A DNA stretch of 64,000 bases from Streptomyces spongiicola (GTDB lineage: Bacteria > Actinomycetota > Actinomycetes > Streptomycetales > Streptomycetaceae). The notes beneath the pieces are model-generated. The model saw nothing but the letters and a program-made list of their open reading frames with translations. It was not told the origin of the DNA and ran no database searches. Positions 1 to 7,984 of the stretch are shown here, in pieces (the stretch's first letter is position 1; every line of letters starts with the position of its first letter). The DNA is taken from assembly GCF_003122365.1 (NCBI RefSeq), contig NZ_CP029254.1, positions 3,739,001 through 3,803,000 on the forward strand, in the 5' to 3' direction. The position numbers were made by a program, and so were the translations under genes.

Positions 1-829
1 TCGCCCGGGCGACGAGGGCGTCCATCGCCGGTGTCACCGAGCGGTTGACGGAGGACGGGGCGGCCGGTTCCTCCTGCACATGGGCGTACACGATCGCCAG
101 CGGTGATTCCGCGTCGAACGGCAGCCTGCCCGTCAGCAGCTGGAAGAGCATCACGCCGACCGAGTACAGGTCGGAGCGGGCGTCGACGCCGCGCCCCAGG
201 GCCTGCTCGGGGGACAGGTACTGAGGGGTGCCGACGACCATGCCGGTCTGCGTCATCGACGCGACGCCCGACTGCATGGCACGGGCGATGCCGAAGTCCA
301 TCACCTTCACGACGCCGCGCTTCGTCATCATCACGTTGCCCGGTTTGATGTCCCGGTGGACCAGTCCCATCTCGTGGCTGGTCTCCAGCGCCGCCAGCAC
401 GTCCGCGGCCACCTTCAGAGCCTTCTCGGCGGGCATCGCGCCGAACTGCCGGACGTCCTCGTGGAGCACGGCACCCAGCGGCATGCCCTCCACGTACTCC
501 ATGACGATGTACGGCATCGGCATGCCGTCCCCCGCGGGGGAGCCGTCGAACGCCACCGCGTCCTCCCCCGTGTCGAAGACGGACACGATGTTCGGGTGGG
601 ACAGCTTGGCCACGGCCTGCGCCTCGCGCCGGAAACGCTCGCGGAAGGACTGCTCCCGGCCGAGTTCGGTGTGCAGGGTCTTCACGGCCACCTGGCGGTC
701 CAGCGCGGTGTCGTACGCCAGGTGCACCGACGCCATCCCGCCCTCGCCGAGCAGATCGCGAAACCGGTACCGGCCGCCCCCGACCGAACCGCCCGCGTAG
801 CGGCCGCCCCGTGCGCCGTCCTGGCTCAT
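1..829 (-). CDS. Serine/threonine protein kinase, N-terminal part
   Basis: This is a Hanks-type kinase that would phosphorylate Ser or Thr on target proteins. It is cut by the window edge, so only about the first 276 residues are visible. The ATG lies at 829-827. Reading the minus strand gives a glycine-rich loop LGEGGMASV (about 28-36), the ATP-binding Lys in VAVK (about 50), the catalytic loop HRDIKPGN (about 158-165), DFG (about 178-180) and SPE (about 206-208), so the visible catalytic core is complete. It is divergent from a second kinase of the same family with a 307 bp gap. The C-terminal half, including any membrane segment or sensor domain, lies outside the window. Confidence 0.93.
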   Translation of the reverse strand, partial: MSQDGARGGRYAGGSVGGGRYRFRDLLGEGGMASVHLAYDTALDRQVAVKTLHTELGREQSFRERFRREAQAVAKLSHPNIVSVFDTGEDAVAFDGSPAGDGMPMPYIVMEYVEGMPLGAVLHEDVRQFGAMPAEKALKVAADVLAALETSHEMGLVHRDIKPGNVMMTKRGVVKVMDFGIARAMQSGVASMTQTGMVVGTPQYLSPEQALGRGVDARSDLYSVGVMLFQLLTGRLPFDAESPLAIVYAHVQEEPAAPSSVNRSVTPAMDALVARA

Positions 830-1136
830 GACTGTGTTTCCCCCCAAGGCGCGAACACCGCCGAGCGGTGGCCGCGGTGATCCCGACTACGGGGCAAGTC
901 TGCCCGAGGGCGGTGACACGTCAAGCCGGACGCCCTTTCCGTGACCGTACGCACAAGAAGCGACTCGCGAGCGTTACACGAACCGGACACGATTTGCTCC
1001 CGTGCGGGGGCAACGGGTTTGATGGCCGGTCCATCTCGGACCGGCGGGTCACCGGAAGCCTGTAGCGTGGCGTGTCGAACCACCGGCAGACGCCGCTCGC
1101 AGCGCGCGGCGCGGCAAGACACGACGGCGAGGACTG
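830..1136. other. Divergent promoter region between two kinase genes
   Basis: This 307 bp gap separates two outward-facing kinase genes and should hold both promoters. An imperfect inverted repeat TTGCTCCC/GGGGGCAA (994-1001 and 1006-1013) lies inside it. I see no convincing sigma-factor consensus and no other gene. Confidence 0.4.
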
Positions 1137-2768
1137 ATGGCACCCGAATCCGAACCACCTGGCGGCGGAGTGTCGGATGCTGCGGACTCCTGGGGTGAGG
1201 GCAAGCTCGTCGGCGACGGCCGCTACCGAATGACCCACCGTCTGGGACGGGGCGGCATGGCCGAGGTGTTCGCGGCGGAGGACGTCCGGCTCGGCCGCAC
1301 CGTCGCGGTGAAGCTGCTCCGGGCAGACCTGGCCGAGGACCCGGTGTCCAAGGCGCGTTTCACACGCGAGGCGCAGTCCGTCGCGGGCCTCAACCACCAT
1401 GCCATCGTCGCCGTGTACGACTCCGGCGAGGACGTGGTGGACGGCCAGCCCGTGCCGTACATCGTGATGGAGCTGGTCGAGGGCAGCACCATCCGCGATC
1501 TGCTGATCAACGCCGAGGCGCCGCCGCCCGAGCAGGCGCTCATCATCGTCTCCGGTGTCCTGGAGGCCCTCGCCTATTCACACCAGCACGGCATCGTCCA
1601 CCGCGACATCAAGCCGGCGAACGTCATCATCACCAAGAGCGGCGCGGTCAAGGTGATGGACTTCGGCATCGCCCGCGCCCTGCACGGCGCTTCGACGACG
1701 ATGACCCAGACCGGCATGGTCATGGGCACCCCGCAGTACCTCTCGCCCGAGCAGGCGCTCGGCAAGGCCGTCGACCACCGCTCCGACCTGTACGCCACGG
1801 GCTGCCTGCTGTACGAACTGCTCGCGCTGCGACCGCCGTTCACCGGTGAGACACCGTTGTCCGTCGTCTACCAGCACGTCCAGGACATGCCGGTGCCGCC
1901 CTCCGAGGTCTCGGACGTGGCGCCGCCGGAGCTGGACGGCCTGGCGATGCGCGCGCTCGCCAAGGACCCCGACGACCGGTTCCAGAGCGCCGAGGAGATG
2001 CGGGCGCTGTTGCAGTACGGGCTGCAGATGCTCCAGCAGCAGGGCAGCCACACGGGTGCCTGGAACACGGGCCCGGTCGTGATGCACGAGGCGGGCCACA
2101 CCCCGGCGCAGGGCATGGGCGCTACGGCGGTGATGGGGCACCCGCACCACGGGGAGACCTCGCAGGGCCCGCTCCTCCCGCCGCGCAATCCGGAGGACGG
2201 AGCCTACGGCGCCGGACCCGGCGGCGGGGGCGGACGGGGCAAGGTGTGGCTGTTCGTCGCGCTCGCCGTGATCGCGGTCGTGGCGGGTGTGGCCTTCGCG
2301 CTGGACCGGGCGGGCAGCCCCGGCACGACGCCCAGGGACGACCAGAAGGTCTCCGAATCCCCGACCACGTCCGGCCCTTCGACGACCCCCTCCTCGGAGG
2401 AGCCGGAGGAGGAAGAGGAGCCGGAGCAGAACACCAACGGCCACCAGGGCAACTGGCCGCCGAGCGAGCGTCCCTCCCAGCGGGACAGGTGGCCGTCCGC
2501 GCCGCAGACCCCGAGTGACGCCCCGAGCGGCACCCCCTCGACCACCGAGGGCGCCACCGAGGGGGCCACGGAGGGCAACACCAGCGAGGGGACGACGGAG
2601 GGCAACACCAGCGAGGGGACGACGGAGGGCAACACCAGCGAGGGCACGTCCACCGGTACTTCCACCGGCACGTCGACCGGCACCTCCGCCGGCACGGACG
2701 CCGGCACGACGACCGGCACGGACGCGGGTGCGGACGCCGGCACCACCGCCGGGGACACGGGCAGTTGA
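1137..2768 (+). CDS. Membrane-anchored Ser/Thr protein kinase with Thr/Gly/Ser-rich extracytoplasmic tail
   Basis: This 543-residue Hanks-type kinase has an N-terminal catalytic domain: LGRGGMAEV (about 37-45), Lys59, HRDIKPAN (about 155-162), DFG (about 175-177) and a SPE motif. After a linker there is one hydrophobic segment (VWLFVALAVIAVVAGVAFA, about 370-388), followed by an acidic and then a Thr/Gly/Ser-rich tail. By the usual topology of the family the tail would lie outside the membrane. It has no PASTA or other known sensor domain. Instead it carries 9-residue repeats (TEGNTSEGT) and short TGTS-type repeats. The ATG at 1137 fits the family N-terminus. It is the divergent partner of the truncated kinase upstream, and both probably sense envelope conditions, but their ligands cannot be told from sequence. 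Confidence 0.92.
   Translation: MAPESEPPGGGVSDAADSWGEGKLVGDGRYRMTHRLGRGGMAEVFAAEDVRLGRTVAVKLLRADLAEDPVSKARFTREAQSVAGLNHHAIVAVYDSGEDVVDGQPVPYIVMELVEGSTIRDLLINAEAPPPEQALIIVSGVLEALAYSHQHGIVHRDIKPANVIITKSGAVKVMDFGIARALHGASTTMTQTGMVMGTPQYLSPEQALGKAVDHRSDLYATGCLLYELLALRPPFTGETPLSVVYQHVQDMPVPPSEVSDVAPPELDGLAMRALAKDPDDRFQSAEEMRALLQYGLQMLQQQGSHTGAWNTGPVVMHEAGHTPAQGMGATAVMGHPHHGETSQGPLLPPRNPEDGAYGAGPGGGGGRGKVWLFVALAVIAVVAGVAFALDRAGSPGTTPRDDQKVSESPTTSGPSTTPSSEEPEEEEEPEQNTNGHQGNWPPSERPSQRDRWPSAPQTPSDAPSGTPSTTEGATEGATEGNTSEGTTEGNTSEGTTEGNTSEGTSTGTSTGTSTGTSAGTDAGTTTGTDAGADAGTTAGDTGS
2562..2650 (+). repeat. In-frame 27-bp tandem repeat in kinase tail
   Basis: About three copies of a 27-bp unit encode TEGNTSEGT-like peptides in the tail of the kinase. 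Shorter ACCGGCAC-type repeats follow to about 2750. The reading frame is kept throughout. Confidence 0.8.
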
Positions 2769-2872
2769 CCCCCGGGCGGGGGGCGTTCCCGCCCGGCGCG
2801 GGCGGCCGACCACCGGGGCGCGGGCGCCCTGCCGGGAGCGGGCGGCCGGCTCCCGGGCAGTTGACCCCCGGG
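2758..2872. repeat. 19-bp direct repeat at the kinase 3' end
   Basis: The 19 bp starting CGGGCAGTTGACCCCC occur at 2758-2776, where they include the last codons and stop of the kinase gene, and again exactly at 2854-2872. The copies lie 96 bp apart, with GC-rich filler between them. Confidence 0.75.
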
Positions 2873-2904
2873 TAGGTCCCCCGCCCGGGGGCCGGCCCGC
2901 GCCG

Positions 2905-4086
2905 TCATCCGGCGAAGGCGTCGCACACCGCCTCGTACTCCCGAGTCCACCACACCGCCAGGGCCGACACCGCGGGGAATTGCGGGTCGGCCCTTCGGTC
3001 GTGCAACTGGTAGCGCCAACGCAGTATCCAGAAGTCGTTGAGCCGCTCCCACCACACCCGGTGCACGGCGGCGGCGAGTTCCGCCCGGTCCGCCCCGGCC
3101 GCACGCCGGTAGGCGCGCGCATAGGCCCGCACCTTCCCCAGTTCCAGCCGGCCGGACGGCCGTACGAAGAAGATGGCCGCGGCCCGTACGGCCTCCTCGG
3201 CCCGCGGCTGGACGCCCAGCCGGTCCCAGTCGACGATCGCGGCCGGCTCCGCGCCCGTGTGGTCGCCCCGGTAGAGGAGGTTGAGCGGGTGGAAGTCCCC
3301 GTGCACCCAGCCGCCGGCGGCGGCCGGCGGCGGCCGGCGGTGGGCATGGCCCTCCAGCAGCGCCCGGCGCTCCAGCAGCCGGTACTCGGCGAGCGCGTCG
3401 AAGCTGTCCCGCGGACGGTGGGCGCGAGCCAGCACCAGCAGCGTGTCGATCAGGGCGAAGGTCTCCCCGGGGTCCGCGCTCTCGTGCGGGCGCAGTGCCC
3501 CCGGGTACCCGTCGGTGCCCGTGACGGTGCCCGCCGCGCCCGCCGTGCCCGCGCCCATGACTTCGTATGTCTCGGGGCTCACGGCTGCGTTCACGGTTGC
3601 GTTCACGGCTGCGTTCATGGGCGCGGCCATGGACGCGCCCGCGTCTGCGTGCATGACCCGCTCCAGGCCGGTATGGACCAGACCGAGCAGCGCGCCCAGC
3701 CGGCGGGACTCGACCGTGGTGAGCTGGGCGCCCCGGCGATGCCTTCCGTCCACCCAGGGATGCAGGGCGTAGCAGTGGCCGCCGATCACGGCCACCGTGT
3801 CGCCGGACCGGTCGGCCACGGGTGGGGCGACGGGCACTCCGATGGACTGGAGGCGGCGTACGGCGCGGTGCTGGCGGGCGATGGTCGCGCGGTCGGCGGT
3901 CGGCTCGTCCACGTGCTGTTTGAGGAAGTAGGCACCGCGTGTGGTGGCGATCCGGTAGCCGCGGTTCAGCAGGCCCTGGGTGACGGGCTCGCAGGAGAGA
4001 GGTTCGCCGGCGTCCTCGTACCGGCGCAGTAGCGCGGTGAGAGGGGGTGGGGCAGGGGGTGGGGCAAGAGCAGATGAGCGCGGCAC
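2905..4086 (-). CDS. Aminoglycoside phosphotransferase-family (APH/CHK-like) kinase
   Basis: This 393-residue protein has the APH-family fold signature. The catalytic stretch is GGWVHGDFHPLNLLYRG, with HGDFHPLN as the Brenner-type loop, and it is followed by the metal-binding AIVDWDRLG. The N-terminal lobe has RGAYFLKQHV, which fits the ATP-binding Lys. The family phosphorylates small hydroxylated substrates such as antibiotics, choline, sugars or homoserine. The substrate here is unknown, and nothing nearby suggests antibiotic resistance. A short in-frame repeat (about 3579-3620) gives an Ala/Asn-rich loop (MNAAVNATVNAAV). The ATG at 4086 is the first plausible start. Confidence 0.8.
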   Translation of the reverse strand: MPRSSALAPPPAPPPLTALLRRYEDAGEPLSCEPVTQGLLNRGYRIATTRGAYFLKQHVDEPTADRATIARQHRAVRRLQSIGVPVAPPVADRSGDTVAVIGGHCYALHPWVDGRHRRGAQLTTVESRRLGALLGLVHTGLERVMHADAGASMAAPMNAAVNATVNAAVSPETYEVMGAGTAGAAGTVTGTDGYPGALRPHESADPGETFALIDTLLVLARAHRPRDSFDALAEYRLLERRALLEGHAHRRPPPAAAGGWVHGDFHPLNLLYRGDHTGAEPAAIVDWDRLGVQPRAEEAVRAAAIFFVRPSGRLELGKVRAYARAYRRAAGADRAELAAAVHRVWWERLNDFWILRWRYQLHDRRADPQFPAVSALAVWWTREYEAVCDAFAG

Positions 4087-4420
4087 CCGTCAGATGTTAG
4101 ATCACTCAGCGTGTCGCCGATGTCGCTGCCCGGGAGGGGCCGGGTGCGAACCAGGGCGAAGCGGGCTGCGATGCGTGTTCGGACCGGACCGGACCGAAGG
4201 GCGTGGGCGGCGCAGCGCGGGGTGGGGTCCGTCCCTGCCGAGGTGTCACGCGGCTCCACCCGGGTCCCGGCACGGCCCGTACGGCCGGCCACCCGCGCCG
4301 CCCACCCCGTACGGCTCGGGCCCAACCGGGTGGAGTCCGGGCGAGGGCGGCCGTGAGGGCCCCGGGGCGGACTCCGTCCAGGTGGCCTGGGGGCGCCGCC
4401 CGCGGACGTCCCGGTGCCTC

Positions 4421-4561
4421 GGTGGGGTCCGCTGGGGTCCGGTGGGGTCCGGTGGGGTCCGGTGGGGTCCGGTGGGGTCCGGTGGGGTCCGGTGGGGTCC
4501 GGTGGGGTCCGGTGGGGTCCGGTGGGGCTCCGGTGGGGTCCGCTGGGGTCCGGTGCGGCCC
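4421..4561 (+). repeat. 10-bp tandem repeat GGTGGGGTCC
   Basis: About 13 copies of GGTGGGGTCC stand in tandem, ten nearly exact (4421-4520) and the rest degenerate. They fill the middle of a 730 bp gap between two minus-strand genes. The flanks also hold short repeats (CCTGTCTCGC-type near 4605-4630, GGTGAGGTCC near 4650-4672). No gene is seen between 4087 and 4819. Confidence 0.9.
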
Positions 4562-4819
4562 GGTGCCGCCCGGCCTCGCCCCGCCTGTCCCGGTTCTGGA
4601 CGGTCTCGCCCTGTCTCGCCCTGTCTGTCCCAGTCCGGTGCGGCCGGATCCGGTGAGGTCCGGTGAGGTCCGTCCTGGTGGTTGATGTCCCGGGCTGCGC
4701 CGGTGCTGTTCGTCGAGGTGTGTCCTGTCCCGGTTCGGGGCGCCTCGGTGCGATTTGTTCCGCCACGGGTTGCCTCGGTGCGGTTTGCGTCGATGCGGCC
4801 TGCCCCGGTACGGCTCCGC

Positions 4820-5479
4820 TCAGTGCCGCTCGGCGTGGAGCCGCGCCACGTAGGCGGCGGCCTGGGAGCGCCGTTCCATGCCCAGCTTCGACAGCAGGCC
4901 GGAGACGTAGTTCTTGATGGTCTTCTCCGCCAGGTGCAGCCGCTCGCCGATGGCCCGGTTGGTGAGCCCCTCGCCGATCAGGTCCAGAATCCTGCGTTCC
5001 TGCTCGGTGAGGCTCGCCAGCCTGTCGTCGGTCCTCGGGGCGTTCCCGTCGCGCAGCCGCTGAAGGACGCGCGCGGTGGCGGCGGGGTCGAGCAGCGACC
5101 TGCCCGCAGCCACATCGCGCACCGCCGCGAGCAGCTCGGCGCCGCGGATCGTCTTCAGAACGTAGCCGGAGGCCCCGGCCGTGATCGCGTCGAACAGCGC
5201 CTCGTCGTCCGCGTGGGAGGTGAGCATCAGGCACGAGGTGTCCTCGTTCCGCGAACGGATCTCCCGGCAGACCGCGACCCCGCTTCCGTCGGGAAGACGT
5301 ACTTCGAGGATCACCACATCGGGGCGCAGCGCAGGGATCCTGACCAGGGCTTCTGTCGCCGTGTCGGCCTCGCCGACGACCTCGATGCCGTCCTCGGCGG
5401 ACAGCAGCTCGTACACGCCGCGACGGACGACCTCATGGCCGTCCACCAGGAATACGGTGATTTTTCCCTTTTCATGCAC
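4820..5479 (-). CDS. Atypical DosR/NarL-type response regulator lacking phospho-acceptor Asp
   Basis: This 219-residue protein has a receiver domain (about 6-125) and a C-terminal LuxR/GerE helix-turn-helix (about 150-210, LTEQERRILDLIGEGLTNRA and AEKTIKNYVSGLLSKLGM). It reads very much like mycobacterial DosR/DevR. The GTG at 5479 is preferred because the family begins just before KITVFLVDGHEV; a longer frame to 5686 has an unrelated N-terminus. The receiver is atypical. The acidic pair usually read as DD is D13-G14, and the Asp that is normally phosphorylated is Glu59 (VVILEVRLPDG). The switch Thr87 and Lys109 remain. No histidine kinase gene is adjacent, so this is an orphan regulator. It is divergent from the bkd operon, which it may control. 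Confidence 0.9.
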   Translation of the reverse strand: MHEKGKITVFLVDGHEVVRRGVYELLSAEDGIEVVGEADTATEALVRIPALRPDVVILEVRLPDGSGVAVCREIRSRNEDTSCLMLTSHADDEALFDAITAGASGYVLKTIRGAELLAAVRDVAAGRSLLDPAATARVLQRLRDGNAPRTDDRLASLTEQERRILDLIGEGLTNRAIGERLHLAEKTIKNYVSGLLSKLGMERRSQAAAYVARLHAERH

Positions 5480-5800
5480 GGCCCAAGTCTCACATACTGA
5501 CTCTTCCCATGCCGGGGTGACCGGGATAACGTGCCGGTGTTCCGGCAGTCGCAAGGCTGTGACCAGTGGTTGTTCCCGTGTTTCTCGATTTACTTGGAAA
5601 TCCAAGCAAAATCGCAGGTCAAATGGGGTTTCGCAGGAATGCTCCCCACTGGGTAACGTGCCTTTGGCAGGCGCTCGCCGGGGCACCTGTCACGCCTGTC
5701 CCCGGCCGAGCCGCACCCACCCCGTGCACCGTAGGGAGACAGGCGAGCCGCACTGGACCCCGGCGGACCCCGGGGGCCGGACAGACGGAGGAGCACGCAC
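5480..5800. other. Divergent promoter region, regulator / bkd operon
   Basis: This 321 bp gap is richer in A and T than its surroundings, especially 5560-5680, and should carry the promoters of both the regulator and the bkd operon. It contains the palindrome annotated separately. GGAGGAG at about 5789 is the ribosome binding site of the E1 alpha gene. Confidence 0.6.
5593..5606. promoter_or_regulatory. 14-bp palindrome, candidate operator
   Basis: CTTGGAAATCCAAG is a perfect dyad (6-bp arms, 2-bp centre) in the AT-rich part of the divergent region. It lies about 115 bp upstream of the response-regulator start and about 195 bp upstream of E1 alpha. Its shape suits a dimeric NarL/DosR-type regulator; binding is inferred. 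Confidence 0.4.
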
Positions 5801-6991
5801 GTGACCGTGGAGAACACTGCCGCGCGCAAACCGCGCCGCAGCAGTAAGCGCGTCAGCGCCGCGAAGAAGCCAACGAGTTCCGAGCCCCAGCTCGTACAGC
5901 TGCTGACGCCCGAGGGCGAGCGGGTGGCCAACCCGGACTACGACCGCCATGTCGCCGACCTCGGCCCCGAGGAGCTTCGCGGGCTCTACCGGGACATGGT
6001 TCTCACCCGTCGTTTCGACGCCGAGGCCACCGCCCTCCAGCGCCAGGGCGAGCTGGGCCTGTGGGCCTCGCTGCTCGGCCAGGAGGCCGCCCAGATCGGC
6101 TCCGGACGCGCACTGCGCGACGACGACTACGTCTTCCCGACCTACCGCGAGCACGGGGTCGCCTGGTGCCGCGGAGTCGACCCGACGAACCTGCTGGGAA
6201 TGTTCCGCGGCGTGAACCACGGAGGGTGGGACCCCGGCAGCAACAACTTCCATCTGTATACGATCGTCATCGGCTCGCAGACGCTGCACGCCACCGGGTA
6301 CGCGATGGGGGTCGCCAAGGACGGCGCGGACTCCGCGGTGATCGCGTACTTCGGCGACGGCGCCTCCAGTCAGGGCGACGTGGCGGAGTCGTTCACCTTC
6401 TCCGCGGTCTACAACGCCCCGGTCGTGTTCTTCTGCCAGAACAACCAGTGGGCGATCTCCGAGCCCACCGAGCGCCAGACCCGGGTACCGCTCTACCAGC
6501 GAGCCCAGGGCTACGGCTTCCCCGGTGTCCGCGTCGACGGCAACGACGTGCTCGCCTGCCTGGCCGTGACCCGGTCGGCGCTGGAGCGCGCCCGCCGCGG
6601 GGAGGGCCCCACGCTGGTCGAGGCGTTCACCTACCGCATGGGCGCCCACACCACCTCGGACGACCCGACCCGCTACCGCCACGACGACGAGCGGGCGGCC
6701 TGGGAGGCCAAGGACCCGATCCTGAGGCTGCGGAAGTACCTGGCCGACCAGGGCCACGCCGACGAGGCCTTCTTCACCGGGCTGGAGGCGGAGAGCGACA
6801 CGCTCGCCAAGCGCGTCCGCGAGGCGGTGCGCGCCATGCCCGACCCGGACGACATGGCGATGTTCGAGCACGTCTACGCCGACGGGCACGCGCTCGTCGA
6901 CGAGGAGCGCGCGCAGTTCGCCGCGTACCAGGCGTCGTTCAGCACGGAGCCGGACAGCGGCTCCGCCGCGGGTGCCGAGGAGGGCAAGTAG
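5801..6991 (+). CDS. bkdA: 2-oxoacid dehydrogenase E1 component, alpha subunit (branched-chain type)
   Basis: This 396-residue subunit is the thiamine-diphosphate-dependent half of E1, which decarboxylates a 2-oxoacid and passes the acyl group to lipoyl-E2. The ThDP/Mg signature is the GDG in YFGDGASSQGDV, followed about 30 residues later by CQNNQWAIS. The phosphorylation-loop region YRMGAHTTSDDPTRYR is also present. It opens a tight operon with E1 beta (3 nt gap) and E2. The operon has no E3, which is usual because lipoamide dehydrogenase is shared. Streptomyces carries such operons for branched-chain oxoacids, supplying isobutyryl-, isovaleryl- and 2-methylbutyryl-CoA. Pyruvate as substrate cannot be excluded from sequence. 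The start is GTG with a good ribosome binding site. Confidence 0.9.
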   Translation: MTVENTAARKPRRSSKRVSAAKKPTSSEPQLVQLLTPEGERVANPDYDRHVADLGPEELRGLYRDMVLTRRFDAEATALQRQGELGLWASLLGQEAAQIGSGRALRDDDYVFPTYREHGVAWCRGVDPTNLLGMFRGVNHGGWDPGSNNFHLYTIVIGSQTLHATGYAMGVAKDGADSAVIAYFGDGASSQGDVAESFTFSAVYNAPVVFFCQNNQWAISEPTERQTRVPLYQRAQGYGFPGVRVDGNDVLACLAVTRSALERARRGEGPTLVEAFTYRMGAHTTSDDPTRYRHDDERAAWEAKDPILRLRKYLADQGHADEAFFTGLEAESDTLAKRVREAVRAMPDPDDMAMFEHVYADGHALVDEERAQFAAYQASFSTEPDSGSAAGAEEGK

Positions 6992-6993
6992 CC

Positions 6994-7974
6994 ATGGCCG
7001 TAGAGAAGATGTCGCTCGCCAAGGCGCTCAACGAGTCGCTGCGCAAGGCTCTCGACACGGACCCCAAGGTCCTCGTGATGGGCGAGGACGTCGGCAAGCT
7101 CGGCGGGGTCTTCCGTATCACCGACGGGCTCCAGAAGGACTTCGGCGAGGAGCGGGTCATCGACACCCCGCTCGCCGAGTCCGGCATCGTCGGCACCGCG
7201 ATCGGACTGGCGCTGCGCGGCTACCGCCCCGTCGTCGAGATCCAGTTCGACGGTTTCGTCTTCCCCGCGTACGACCAGATCGTCACCCAGCTCGCCAAGA
7301 TGCACGCCCGCGCGCTCGGCAAGGTCAAGCTGCCGGTGGTCGTCCGCATCCCCTACGGCGGCGGGATCGGCGCGGTCGAGCACCACTCCGAGTCGCCCGA
7401 GGCGCTGTTCGCCCATGTGGCCGGCCTCAAGGTCGTCTCGCCGTCCAACGCCGCCGACGGCTACTGGATGCTGCAGCAGGCCATCCAGAGCGACGACCCG
7501 GTGATCTTCTTCGAGCCCAAGCGGCGCTACTGGGACAAGGCCGAGGTCGACACCGAGTCCATCCCGGACCCGCTGCACACCGCCCGGGTCGCCCGCCCCG
7601 GCACGGACATCACCCTCGCCGCCTACGGCCCGATGGTGAAGGTCTGCCTGGAGGCCGCGGCCGCCGCCGAGGAGGAGGGCAAGTCGGTCGAGGTCCTGGA
7701 CCTGCGCTCGATGTCCCCGATCGACTTCGACGCCGTGCAGCGGTCGGTGGAGAGGACCGGCCGGCTGGTCGTCGTCCACGAGGCCCCGGTGTTCTACGGC
7801 TCGGGCGCGGAGATCGCCGCCCGTATCACCGAGCGGTGCTTCTACCACCTGGAGGCGCCGGTCCTGCGGGTCGGCGGATTCCACGCCCCCTACCCGCCGG
7901 CCCGGCTGGAGGAGGAGTACCTTCCGGGACTGGACCGGGTGCTCGACGCCGTCGACCGCTCGCTGGCGTACTGA
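6994..7974 (+). CDS. bkdB: 2-oxoacid dehydrogenase E1 component, beta subunit
   Basis: This 326-residue protein is the transketolase-like beta half of E1 and completes the active site at the alpha/beta interface. The N-terminal MGEDVGKLGGVFRITDGL and RVIDTPLAESGIVGTAIGLA are family hallmarks, and the C-terminal transketolase domain holds VEVLDLRSMSPIDFDAV. The ATG at 6994 lies 3 nt after the E1 alpha stop, so translation is probably coupled. The length is typical of the family. Confidence 0.93.
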   Translation: MAVEKMSLAKALNESLRKALDTDPKVLVMGEDVGKLGGVFRITDGLQKDFGEERVIDTPLAESGIVGTAIGLALRGYRPVVEIQFDGFVFPAYDQIVTQLAKMHARALGKVKLPVVVRIPYGGGIGAVEHHSESPEALFAHVAGLKVVSPSNAADGYWMLQQAIQSDDPVIFFEPKRRYWDKAEVDTESIPDPLHTARVARPGTDITLAAYGPMVKVCLEAAAAAEEEGKSVEVLDLRSMSPIDFDAVQRSVERTGRLVVVHEAPVFYGSGAEIAARITERCFYHLEAPVLRVGGFHAPYPPARLEEEYLPGLDRVLDAVDRSLAY

Positions 7975-7984
7975 GGAGAGGGTC

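Noticed and set aside
2905..4086. Aminoglycoside resistance gene
   Set aside because: The protein has only the general APH fold; nothing specific to a drug-modifying subgroup is visible and the neighbourhood is housekeeping.
5480..5686. Longer N-terminus for the response regulator from an ATG at 5686
   Set aside because: The extra 69 residues match no receiver protein and would cover the AT-rich divergent promoter; the GTG at 5479 fits the family.
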